Assembly (NCBI GenBank): GCA_964532085.1
Contig: CAZHHH010000024.1
Span: forward strand, 1-26,579
Origin: CAZHHH01 sp964532085
GTDB lineage: Bacteria > Bacteroidota > Bacteroidia > Bacteroidales > Marinilabiliaceae
Length of the DNA: 26,579 nt
Direction: 5' to 3'
Positions 14,257 to 21,895 of this stretch are shown here, piece after piece. Both the position numbers and the translations under genes were made by a program. The notes under the pieces were generated by a model. That model worked only from the letters and a program-made list of their open reading frames with translations, ran no database searches and was not told where the DNA came from. Numbering within the stretch: the first letter of the stretch is position 1; the number at the start of each line of letters is the position of its first letter.

Positions 14257-14296
14257 CAACCCCCTCGCCAAAGGCGAGACACAGCGTAGAGGGTTG
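14257..14296. repeat. Nested hairpin element, CAACCC arms, reverse orientation
   Basis: Outer arms CAACCC (14257-14262) and GGGTTG (14291-14296) enclose CTCGCC-AAA-GGCGAG (14264-14278) plus the 12-base spacer ACACAGCGTAGA. Read on the minus strand it has the same order as the copies at 14104-14141 and 26491-26529. Confidence 0.8.
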
Positions 14297-14362
14297 TACT
14301 AATAGTAATATTTTGAAACATCCTGAAAAATAAACAGATATTTATACTATTTCTTATGATCT

Positions 14363-14386
14363 CATTGGGGCACCTAGAAATAGATG
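14363..14386. repeat. 24-base dispersed motif next to the island
   Basis: This 24-base motif begins CATTGGGG and ends AGAAATAGATG. It matches 26437-26460 at 20 of 24 positions by direct comparison. Both copies lie within about 70 bases of a nested hairpin, so it may be a further part of the repeat family. Confidence 0.5.
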
Positions 14387-14466
14387 GTTGTGTTGGTATA
14401 TGGTTGACTTTGACCCACTTAGTGCTGACATCTCAAAGGTGTGCGGAAGACAAGAGTACTAACAAA

Positions 14467-14502
14467 AAAAGCCTCTGCCACATTTCTGTAACAGAGACTT
14501 TT
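14467..14502 (-). terminator. Terminator of the PII-like gene
   Basis: On the minus strand AAAAGTCTCTG pairs with CAGAGGCTTTT (arms at 14492-14502 and 14467-14477), with one U-G wobble and a 14-base loop, and runs into a T-tract. It lies 26 bases beyond the PII-like stop. Confidence 0.78.
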
Positions 14503-14528
14503 AGATAAACTTAAACAAGAACTATCTT

Positions 14529-14822
14529 TTAGTATGAGCGAACAATATCCCAAACAAATGCTCTAACTCCTACTTCTTTATTTCTTCTATCTAACTTTTT
14601 TACTGTAGCTAACAAATCATCAACTCTCTCTTTCTCGATAACAGTCATAATTGCAGAGTTCATCTCTGGCCAGGTATGAGTTCCACGTCGTGGTTCTCCT
14701 TTTTTTGTACCTCGACCTTGTACCTCTTCAAAAAAAGTAAAACCTCTAATTTCGAGATAATCTAATATATATTCGACGCGCTCAGTGTTAGCTTGGTTAA
14801 AAACTATAAATACTGCTTGCAT
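14529..14822 (-). CDS. PII-like protein linked to the RND pump
   Basis: The 97-residue protein has the ferredoxin-like pattern of PII signalling proteins: MQAVFIVFNQANTERVEYILDYLEIRGFTFFEEVQGRGTKKGEPRRGTHTW (strand, helix, strand, T-loop), then SAIMTVIEKERVDDLLATVKKL and a final strand RAFVWDI. The T-loop region GRGTKKG resembles the family's GxGRQKG. The T-loop tyrosine is not evident, and the nucleotide-binding B-loop (TGxxGDGK in true PII) is replaced by NKEVGVR, so it probably does not bind ATP/2-oxoglutarate in the classical way. It lies downstream of the RND pump gene on the same strand after 171 bases. Such PII-like partners occur beside RND pumps in other bacteria. Function unproven. 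Confidence 0.78.
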   Translation of the reverse strand: MQAVFIVFNQANTERVEYILDYLEIRGFTFFEEVQGRGTKKGEPRRGTHTWPEMNSAIMTVIEKERVDDLLATVKKLDRRNKEVGVRAFVWDIVRSY

Positions 14823-14867
14823 AATTTCTATTTTTTAGTTGATGACAGTATAGTAAATTCTGTTTTT

Positions 14868-14921
14868 AATTTCTCCCCTTTACTATGTCTAGCTGAAAGC
14901 AAGAGGGGGTTGGGGGGTAAA
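14868..14921. other. GC-rich non-coding insert between the pump and the PII-like gene
   Basis: Within the AT-rich gap, this short segment has a CCCC run on its left and GGGGG-TT-GGGGGG (14905-14917) on its right. It contrasts in composition with its surroundings and looks like another intergenic repeat element. No second copy is in the window. With only two long G-runs it is not a standard four-run quadruplex. Confidence 0.4.
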
Positions 14922-14993
14922 AGAAACAAACTCTTATTAGCCTCTTATTTAAAAACCTACTTATAAAATACCATCATCTTTATTTTTATAAAA

Positions 14994-17900
14994 TTATTCG
15001 TTGTTATCTCCGTTTTCGTCACCATTTCCGTTTGTGGCTATCTGTAAGAACCAGAAGTTCTTTCTAGCTTTTTCCACTTTGTTTCGTTCTCCACTTCTTG
15101 ATAAAATTCCGTAAAGAACAGGTACGATAACAAGAGTTACAGCTGTTGATACTACTAATCCACCTATAACAACCACACCCATTGGTCTCCATATTTCAGA
15201 GCTAGACCCTTGGCTCAATGCCATTGGTAACATACCCAATGCTGTTGTGAAAGCTGTCATTAAAACTGGTCTTAGACGCGATGCTCCAGATAGTGCAATA
15301 GCTTCGTTTAGCTCATATCCTCTGTCACGCATTAAGTTGGTGTAGTCCACAAGAACAATACCGTTTTTCACAACAATACCAACTAACATTATCACACCTA
15401 ATGCACCAATCATATCAAATGAAATGCCTGTTATTAATAGTGCTAAAACAACACCAGAGAACGCAAATGGAACACCCATCATAATAATAAATGGTTTGTC
15501 AAATGACTCAAACTGTGATGCCATCACAATGTAAACTAATATCACAATTAATGCTAAAAGTAGTCCCATATCTGCAAATGTTTCTTGCTGAGTTTCATAA
15601 TCTCCACCAATTATCACATTAACATCCCTTGGTAATTCGGTGTCATTCACCACTTGTTTAATTTCGCTGGCTAATTCACCTAACGATATCTCATAAGGGT
15701 CCACCTTTACAGTTACCATTCTCTGTCTGCTCTTTCTCTCAATAGTTGGTGGTGACCAATATTCATCAACAGTAGCAATTTCGCCTAGTTTTATAATGCC
15801 TTTCATTGTAGGAATAGATAGTGCTTCTATGTCAGATATAGAATTTCTGTTCTCTTCAATTGTTCTAACTACTATGTCATACTCTTCACCATCTTCTTTT
15901 AAATATCCCACATTCATACCAGCAACTCTGTTTCTTACCATAACAGCAAGAGTTGTAGCATCTAGCCCTAATCGCGCAGCTTTATCTTTATCAATTGTAA
16001 TCTGTAATTCTGAACGGTCTCTATCTCTAGAAATTTGTATATCTCGTGCCCCAGCAACTTTGTCTGAAATGTCATTTCTTAACTGTTCTGCCAGCAAGTT
16101 TGTTACGTCAAAGTCGTGTCCATATATCTCAATGTCAACAGATGAACCACCTCCACCACCAAAACCACCCGCAGTTTGAGCTGAATATTCAATAATCTCA
16201 GGATATCTATTTAGCTCTTCTCTAATAACTTCAGCAATCTCAAAAATAGATCTATCTCTTTCATTTTTGTCTGTGACTCTAATGGTCATTGCCACCTTAT
16301 TGTTAGCTGTATTAGAGAATAGTGTTGAAATACCAGCGTCATCATCAGAACCAGCTGCTGTTGATATAATCTCCATTTCTGGAATTAATGCCATTAATCT
16401 AACTTCTATTTCGCGAGTAAGCTTTAATGTTTCATCAATTTTAACTCCTTGATGAAGCTCATATTCTACATTTAAACGTCCTTCGTCAGCGTGCTGCATA
16501 AAGTCTGTTCCCACATATCCTAGAAACAATGGAGAAATTGATACAGCAAAGAAAATAAATGATAATACTAACACTTTTCTTTTGTGTCTTAAGCTATATC
16601 TAAGAGCTTTAGCATACCAAACATCAACTTTATCTAACTGTTTTACAACAAATTTGTCATACCAAGTCTCTTTTTTCTCAACTTCAATAACATTTCCTTT
16701 TTTGTCAAGCTTGACTCTTTGAGTTTTAAGCAACTTAGAACTCAACATCGGTGTTAATGAAATAGCTACAAATGTAGATGTTACAACAACAATAGTAACA
16801 ATCCATCCAAGCTCTTTAAACATAATACCAGCCATTCCTGTAAGCATTGTTAATGGTACAAATACCACAACAATCACAAGAGTAGTTGCAATTACAGAAA
16901 CCCATACCTCATTGGTACCATAAATTGCAGCTTCGCGCGGATTGGCTCCACGTTCAATATGTTTTGTGATATTCTCTAATACAACAATGGCATCATCCAC
17001 AACCATACCAATGGCCACAGAAAGAGATGACAATGAAATAATATTTAGTGAACTGCCACTATAGGCTAAATATATAAATGCAACAACAAGTGAAATTGGA
17101 ATTGTTAATGCAATAATTAATGTAGCCCTCCATCTTCCTAAGAAGAAAAGTACAACAAACACAACGAAAAGAAGTGCATATAATACAGACTCCTGCAAAC
17201 TACTAATGGAGTCTTGAATATCTTCTGCAGTATCATAAATTGTTTTAAACTGAACGTCTGGAGGTAATAAATCAGTTATTGACTCCATCTCTTTCTGTAT
17301 GTTTTTACTAATCTCAACGGCATTTGCTCCCGCTTGCTTAGTAATAATCATTCTTACAGCTTCTTGCCCATCAACCTTCTCATCTAGTGTTAGGTCTTTG
17401 ATAGTATCACGTACCGTAGCAATATCTTTTACATAAACTTGACGACCATCATAAGTAGATGAAACTACAATGTTGTTAATTTCATTACTTTCGACATATT
17501 CACTACGAACCTGTAACTGATACTGCTCTGTAGGCATTTTTAATGTACCCGATGATAGGTTTATATTATTATTTCCAATGGCATTACCAACTGTTTCTAA
17601 AGGAATACCATAAGAATCTAATTTTTCTTGATCAATATCAACATAGATATATCTTTCTGGTGTACCTGGAAATGCGATGTTACCCACACCATCTACTCGG
17701 TTTAGACGTGGCAAAACAACATCGTTTAGTAATTTGTCTAAACCTAAATAGCTCTCTTCTGCCGTAATAGCATAAGCAATAATCGGGAAAGAGCTTGTAC
17801 TAAACTTAAATATAATTGGATTTTCGGCTCCACTTGGAAGTCGTTTTATGACCATATCAATGGAGGACCGAATATCATTAATAGTTTCATCTAAATCAAG

Positions 17901-18194
17901 TCCCCATTGAAACTCTAAAGTTACAATAGAGATGTTATCCATCGACTTAGAAGTTAATTCTTTAAGTCCATCAGTAGCACTCAAACTATTCTCCAATAGT
18001 CGAGTAATATTGCTCTCTATTTCACTAGCATTTGCACCAGGGTAGGTTGTCATCACCGAAATATATGGAGGTTCAATTTCAGGAAACAAGTCAACCGGTA
18101 GCTGAACTAGTGAAAATAGTCCTATTATCATCACAGCAACAAAAACTAATGCTGTTGTAATAGGTTTATTTATAGAAGATTTAAAAATACTCAT
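14994..18194 (-). CDS. RND efflux pump inner-membrane subunit (AcrB-like)
   Basis: The protein has 1066 residues, full length for an RND transporter. It starts with a membrane helix (MSIFKSSINKPITTALVFVAVMIIGL), followed by the periplasmic porter domain, helices 2-6, a second porter domain and helices 8-12. Proton-relay residues are present: Asp400-Asp401 in GMVVDDAIVVLEN of TM4 and Lys943 in GIVVKNGIVLVDYTN of TM10. These residues fit drug-type (HAE1) pumps; the substrate cannot be read. In the complex it takes substrate from the periplasm or membrane and passes it to the TolC-like channel, driven by protons. It follows the adaptor gene by 51 bases and precedes the PII-like gene, all on one strand. 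Confidence 0.95.
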   Translation of the reverse strand: MSIFKSSINKPITTALVFVAVMIIGLFSLVQLPVDLFPEIEPPYISVMTTYPGANASEIESNITRLLENSLSATDGLKELTSKSMDNISIVTLEFQWGLDLDETINDIRSSIDMVIKRLPSGAENPIIFKFSTSSFPIIAYAITAEESYLGLDKLLNDVVLPRLNRVDGVGNIAFPGTPERYIYVDIDQEKLDSYGIPLETVGNAIGNNNINLSSGTLKMPTEQYQLQVRSEYVESNEINNIVVSSTYDGRQVYVKDIATVRDTIKDLTLDEKVDGQEAVRMIITKQAGANAVEISKNIQKEMESITDLLPPDVQFKTIYDTAEDIQDSISSLQESVLYALLFVVFVVLFFLGRWRATLIIALTIPISLVVAFIYLAYSGSSLNIISLSSLSVAIGMVVDDAIVVLENITKHIERGANPREAAIYGTNEVWVSVIATTLVIVVVFVPLTMLTGMAGIMFKELGWIVTIVVVTSTFVAISLTPMLSSKLLKTQRVKLDKKGNVIEVEKKETWYDKFVVKQLDKVDVWYAKALRYSLRHKRKVLVLSFIFFAVSISPLFLGYVGTDFMQHADEGRLNVEYELHQGVKIDETLKLTREIEVRLMALIPEMEIISTAAGSDDDAGISTLFSNTANNKVAMTIRVTDKNERDRSIFEIAEVIREELNRYPEIIEYSAQTAGGFGGGGGSSVDIEIYGHDFDVTNLLAEQLRNDISDKVAGARDIQISRDRDRSELQITIDKDKAARLGLDATTLAVMVRNRVAGMNVGYLKEDGEEYDIVVRTIEENRNSISDIEALSIPTMKGIIKLGEIATVDEYWSPPTIERKSRQRMVTVKVDPYEISLGELASEIKQVVNDTELPRDVNVIIGGDYETQQETFADMGLLLALIVILVYIVMASQFESFDKPFIIMMGVPFAFSGVVLALLITGISFDMIGALGVIMLVGIVVKNGIVLVDYTNLMRDRGYELNEAIALSGASRLRPVLMTAFTTALGMLPMALSQGSSSEIWRPMGVVVIGGLVVSTAVTLVIVPVLYGILSRSGERNKVEKARKNFWFLQIATNGNGDENGDNNE

Positions 18195-18245
18195 ATTATT
18201 TATCTCTCTTTTTTATTATAAAGCTTTAATTCATAAAGCTCTTTT

Positions 18246-19262
18246 TTACTTTACAACATTTAATTTAACTTTATCGATAAGTCTAGCTTGACCAGCTACA
18301 ATCAACTTATCGCCAGCTTTAATGTCTCCAGTAACAATTTCAATCAGCTCATCATATCTCTGTCCTGTTACTACTTCAACACGTTTAGCATATCCATCTT
18401 CTTCTAAGAAAACATACTTAACATTTGTACCTGTCATACGCAAAACAGATTGATAAGGAATCATAAAAGCTTCTACAGCACCTAAATCAACGTTGCTATC
18501 AACATACATACCTGGACGAAGTTTGTTATCTCCATTAGGAATTTGAACTTTTATCTGGAATGTATGTGTATCTGGATTAACTGTTGGATAAACAGTCTCG
18601 ATAGTTGCAGGGAAAACTTCATTTGGATAAATAGCTGAAGTAATCTCAACATTCATACCTTTCTTAACATAAGGAATATAAGTTTCAGGTATGCTCATAT
18701 AAGCTTTCAACTTATTAACTTGAATCAATGTTAAGATAGGTTGTCCACTATAAAGCTCACCATTTTCATAGTTTTTTGCAGCAATTACACCACTAATTGG
18801 TGCTTTGAAAAATGTATTTGCTTCTAAAAAATCTTTATTCTCTTTAGACTGCTCATATCCTAACTTAGTTTGATCATATACTTGTTGAGAAATTGTTCCA
18901 CTTTCGTGAAGAACTTTTACTCTTTCAAACTCAACTGCTGCATTTGAAGCTACTAATCGAGCTGTGCGCAGCTGTGTTTGATCCATTCTTACAAGTAAAT
19001 CACCTCTGTTTATTTTTGAATCAACATCAACATAAATATGCTCAATAATACCAGTTACAGATGGTGAAATGTTTACTGTTTCATATCCTTCAAGAGAGGT
19101 TGATAACTTAACATTACGAACAACACTGCCTTTTTCAATTGTAGCTATTCTAACGTTTTCAACTCTTTCAGTCTCTTGCTCTTCTCCTTTTTGTTTAGCT
19201 CCACAACTTGCTAAAGCAACAACTAAAAGAAGTAATGAGAAAATTTTAAAAATATTTTTCAT
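18246..19262 (-). CDS. RND efflux periplasmic adaptor (membrane fusion lipoprotein)
   Basis: The 338-residue protein is a lipoprotein: after MKNIFKIFSLLLLVVALAS comes Cys20 in a lipobox (ALASC), so it is anchored by lipid. It has the AcrA/MFP order: a barrel-sandwich strand (VSPSVTGIIEHIYVDVDSKINRGDLLVRMDQTQL), a helical hairpin (about 85-135), the returning half-motif FFKAPISGVIAAKNYENGELYSGQPILTLI, then a beta-barrel (AYMSIPETYIPYVKKGMNVEI) and a membrane-proximal domain. The hairpin is short, as is common in such adaptors. It bridges the RND pump and the TolC-like channel and lies 32 bases after the latter gene and 51 before the pump. Identification is secure. Confidence 0.94.
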   Translation of the reverse strand: MKNIFKIFSLLLLVVALASCGAKQKGEEQETERVENVRIATIEKGSVVRNVKLSTSLEGYETVNISPSVTGIIEHIYVDVDSKINRGDLLVRMDQTQLRTARLVASNAAVEFERVKVLHESGTISQQVYDQTKLGYEQSKENKDFLEANTFFKAPISGVIAAKNYENGELYSGQPILTLIQVNKLKAYMSIPETYIPYVKKGMNVEITSAIYPNEVFPATIETVYPTVNPDTHTFQIKVQIPNGDNKLRPGMYVDSNVDLGAVEAFMIPYQSVLRMTGTNVKYVFLEEDGYAKRVEVVTGQRYDELIEIVTGDIKAGDKLIVAGQARLIDKVKLNVVK

Positions 19263-19294
19263 CTTTATTTTATATATTATTTTTTACAAATTAA

Positions 19295-19777
19295 TTATTC
19301 AATATTTAGTAAGTTTTCAAGCTCTATTTGAGCTGTAATCACATCAAGTAAAGCTTTTACATAGTTGCTTTGTGCACCAATAAGCTCTGTGCCAGAAGTT
19401 GTAACATCTAGACTTGAAGCCATTCCGTTTTCATATTTTTTAGAAATGTTATCAAATACTCTNNNNNNNNNNNNNNNNNNNNNNNNNNNNNNNNNNNNNN
19501 NNNNNNNNNNNNNNNNNNNNNNNNNNNNNNNNNNNNNNNNNNNNNNNNNNNNNNNNNNNNNNTAATCTAAGCCAACTGACACTTGTGGTAGCATTGTCGA
19601 AATAGCCTGCCATTTTTGCGCTTCTGCCTTTTTAACTTCTAGATTTGCATTCTTAATCTGACGATTCTTTTCAATAGCAAAGCTCTGTGCTTCTGGCAAT
19701 GACAACTTCATCACCTCTTGGCCATTGATATGGAATAGAGATATTAAGAACATTAATAATAAAACTGTTTTTTGCAT
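19295..19777 (-). CDS. TolC-like outer-membrane efflux protein, interrupted by an assembly gap
   Basis: Two ends of a TolC-family (OEP) protein are visible. The N-terminal part (about 72 residues) has a signal peptide ending near HINGQ and then MKLSLPEAQSFAIEKNRQIKNANLEVKKAEAQKWQAISTMLPQVSVGLD. The C-terminal part (about 55 residues) contains NISKKYENGMASSLDVTTSGTELIGAQSNYVKALLDVITAQIELENLLNIE, the typical last helical pair. Between them is a run of exactly 100 N. A complete TolC homologue has about 420-450 residues, so roughly 300 residues are missing, and the apparent single frame through the Ns has no meaning. It is the first gene of the TolC, adaptor, pump order and has no sign of being a true pseudogene. 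Confidence 0.88.
   Translation of the reverse strand: MQKTVLLLMFLISLFHINGQEVMKLSLPEAQSFAIEKNRQIKNANLEVKKAEAQKWQAISTMLPQVSVGLDXXXXXXXXXXXXXXXXXXXXXXXXXXXXXXXXXXRVFDNISKKYENGMASSLDVTTSGTELIGAQSNYVKALLDVITAQIELENLLNIE
19463..19562. other. Assembly gap of 100 N
   Basis: One hundred consecutive N bases replace the middle of the TolC-like gene. The round number suggests a scaffold placeholder, not a measured distance. The missing sequence is probably nearer 0.9 kb if the gene is normal. Confidence 0.95.
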
Positions 19778-19880
19778 ATTGATGTTTTTTTATTCTTCAT
19801 TCATTTAACAATAACTGTGCAAATATCTTACTTCTTATTGCTTTAATAAAATTTATTCAATGAACTGCGCCTTTTTTTCA

Positions 19881-19935
19881 ATGAAACTTTTTTTAACACT
19901 TTAAATAGCCATAACTGTCAAAAAACTAGTTTCAT
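19881..19935. repeat. Inverted repeat in the pump/two-component divergent region
   Basis: ATGAAACT (19881-19888) and AGTTTCAT (19928-19935) are perfect inverted copies 39 bases apart, in the 258-base gap between the divergent efflux operon and the LytS-type kinase. ATAACTGT also occurs twice, at 19811-19818 and 19911-19918. These could be regulator sites but are short and unproven; no clear promoter was found for either gene. Confidence 0.3.
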
Positions 19936-20035
19936 ATGGATATCAGGGTCGATTATTGAAATCTTGACTAATTATGCTGTTACTCTTAATAATAACTATT
20001 TATTTTGTCACTAATATTTAATCATACAATAGAAA

Positions 20036-21079
20036 ATGGGTTTGAATTTTTTAAAAATTAAAAATAAATTAAAGACAACTCTTATTTGGGTCGGACTTGC
20101 TCTATATTATTTTGCTATTGGACTACAGATAAGTTTTTTTCGTGGGATTATGAATGCTGCTCTCTTCATTTCTATGCAGTTGTTCATATATCTTATTAAT
20201 GTGCGCCGACTTTTACCAAAATATTACTTAACACAAAAGAGAAAATATTATCTGTGTAATATATTTATAATGATAATAATATCGGGTTTTGGAGTGTTAG
20301 CTGAATATATTTTTAGAAGTTATTTCCCCGATTCTTTTAAGCACGAATTTAGTCCTTGGTGGATTTTTACTATAATAAATGTGTTGCTAGGAATATCGTT
20401 ATGGGCAAGTGTAACAACGTTTTTAATTCGTCATCAAGAGAAAGTTGCAGTTGAAATGGGAACATTAAGACGTGAAAAAGCTGAAAGTGATTTACGATTT
20501 TTAAAAACACAGATAAATCCACACTTTTTGTTTAATGCGCTGAATAACATATACTCTATGGCATACACAGGTGCAGCAGAAGTTCCAGAAAAGATAACAA
20601 TGCTATCTGATATGCTTAGATATGTACTTTATGATTGTGAATCAGATACAATTTCGTTGTATAAAGAGATAGATTATATAAGTAGTTATTTGGAATTTCA
20701 GCAATTGAAAACAGAGCAACGCCAAAATATAACTTTTGATTTAGATATTAGTGAAGAAAATTTTCAAATTGCTCCAATGCTTTTAGTTCCTTTTATTGAA
20801 AATGCCTTTAAGCATAGTAAAATTGAGAGGGAGAAAGATGGTTTTGTAAATATCTACATTGTTCAAGACAAAGAGAAGTTTGTTTTCAGAGTAATAAACA
20901 GTAAACCCAAAGAAGCTATTTATGCAAAATCTAACCAGCCCAAAGGAATAGGAATTGAGAATGCTTATAATAGACTTAATTTGCTATATCCTAACAAACA
21001 TTTCTTAAAAATTAATACCTTTAAAGATACATTTGAGGTAGTTCTAGAATTAGAAAAATATTATGTCGGTAAAAAATGA
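20036..21079 (+). CDS. LytS-type sensor histidine kinase
   Basis: The protein has 347 residues. About four membrane helices fill the first 130 residues with very short loops, so sensing is probably within the membrane. A cytoplasmic coiled linker (HQEKVAVEMGTLRREKAESDLRFLKTQ) leads to the His_kinase motif INPHFLFNALNNIYSM with phosphoacceptor His163, then an ATPase domain with the N-box-like VPFIENAFKHS and G-box KGIGIENAYNRLNLLY. This is the family that pairs with LytTR response regulators. The regulator gene starts inside its last codons (17-base overlap), so the two are translationally coupled. It diverges from the efflux operon across 258 bases, which makes that operon a possible target. 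Confidence 0.93.
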   Translation: MGLNFLKIKNKLKTTLIWVGLALYYFAIGLQISFFRGIMNAALFISMQLFIYLINVRRLLPKYYLTQKRKYYLCNIFIMIIISGFGVLAEYIFRSYFPDSFKHEFSPWWIFTIINVLLGISLWASVTTFLIRHQEKVAVEMGTLRREKAESDLRFLKTQINPHFLFNALNNIYSMAYTGAAEVPEKITMLSDMLRYVLYDCESDTISLYKEIDYISSYLEFQQLKTEQRQNITFDLDISEENFQIAPMLLVPFIENAFKHSKIEREKDGFVNIYIVQDKEKFVFRVINSKPKEAIYAKSNQPKGIGIENAYNRLNLLYPNKHFLKINTFKDTFEVVLELEKYYVGKK

Positions 21080-21821
21080 TAAGTTTAGTTGTATTGTAAT
21101 TGATGATGAATATTTGGCTAGAAAACTTTTAGCGGATTATATTTCAAAAATTCCACAATTTGAATTAGTTGGCTCTTTTGATTCAGCTGTTTCGGCTATT
21201 GAGGTAATTTCTAAAGGCAAAGTTGATGTTATATTCACAGATATTGAAATGCCAGATATGTCAGGAATGGATTTTATAAAAAATATGCAAACTACTTCTT
21301 CATTGCCGTTAGTTGTGTTTGTTACCGCTTATCCGCAATATGCAGTTGAGGGTTTTGAAGTTAGTGCAACAGAGTATTTATTAAAACCAGTCTCTTTTCC
21401 ACGTTTTATAAAAGCTGTAAATAAGATAATTACAACTTTGAACCTACATAAAAAAGCTACAACCATTCAAAAAACCGAAGTAATTGAGATAAAGCAAGAG
21501 GTTGAGGATAATAATTATATAGTTATAAAAGTTGATGGGCGTGTCGTAAAATTGCTTTATGATGATATTCTATATATCGAAGGTGCGCTTGAGTATGTTG
21601 TTTTTCATACAAAAGATGATAAATATATGACTTTGATGTCATTACGTAATCTGGAAAAAGAGCTTCCTGAAGAAAATTTTATGAGAATACATAAATCATA
21701 TATAGTTGCAGTGGATAAGGTACAAGAGATTGAAGGCAATATGGTTTATGTTGGAAAAAACAGAATAACAGTTAGTAAAAATATGCGCCCTGTGTTGTTG
21801 AAGAGATTTTCTGGTGAATGA
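21063..21821 (+). CDS. LytTR-family response regulator
   Basis: The protein has 252 residues. The receiver domain has Asp14-Asp15, phosphoacceptor Asp60 in IFTDIEMPDMSGMDFI, Thr88 in FVTAY, and Lys108 in EYLLKPVSF. After a variable linker (about 125-145), a LytTR DNA-binding domain occupies the C-terminus, with IVIKVDGRVVKLLYDDILYIEGALEYVVFHT, MSLRNLEKELPEENFMRIHKSYIVAVDKVQEIEGNMVYVGKNRITVSKNMRPVLLKRF, the expected strand-rich pattern. LytTR proteins bind direct repeats and often control neighbouring envelope genes; the barrel gene 74 bases downstream and the divergent efflux operon are candidates. It overlaps the kinase gene by 17 bases. Confidence 0.95.
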   Translation: MSVKNDKFSCIVIDDEYLARKLLADYISKIPQFELVGSFDSAVSAIEVISKGKVDVIFTDIEMPDMSGMDFIKNMQTTSSLPLVVFVTAYPQYAVEGFEVSATEYLLKPVSFPRFIKAVNKIITTLNLHKKATTIQKTEVIEIKQEVEDNNYIVIKVDGRVVKLLYDDILYIEGALEYVVFHTKDDKYMTLMSLRNLEKELPEENFMRIHKSYIVAVDKVQEIEGNMVYVGKNRITVSKNMRPVLLKRFSGE

Positions 21822-21895
21822 AATATAAATGAAAGAAATTCCACAAAAACTTTTTCCTCTCTATTTTATTTATCATTTTTAACAAAACTTTAAAA

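Larger units (their letters stand above)
13829..14528. other. Non-coding island packed with hairpin repeats
   Basis: This 700-base stretch lies between convergent genes (the permease and the PII-like gene) and shows no credible coding frame. It holds at least seven short GC-rich hairpins, several of them variants of one another, set in AT-rich DNA. Part of it is repeated at 26490-26579. The main elements are listed separately. The rightmost part carries the terminator of the PII-like gene. Confidence 0.85.

Noticed and set aside
13829..14528. Coding gene or insertion sequence in the island
   Set aside because: No frame of useful length and no transposase remnant; stops are frequent in all frames and the content is short hairpins.
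14905..14917. G-quadruplex
   Set aside because: Only two long G-runs are present close together; a standard intramolecular quadruplex needs four tracts, so evidence is insufficient.
15796..16179. Plus-strand frames inside the RND pump gene (15796-16179, 16267-16452, 17543-17767)
   Set aside because: They are antisense to a full-length, well-conserved pump gene and have no recognisable domain or start context.
19778..20035. Promoters for the efflux operon and LytS-type kinase
   Set aside because: Only seven-of-eight matches to the -7 element were found (19820-19827 minus strand, 20000-20007 plus strand), neither with a correctly spaced -33 TTG.
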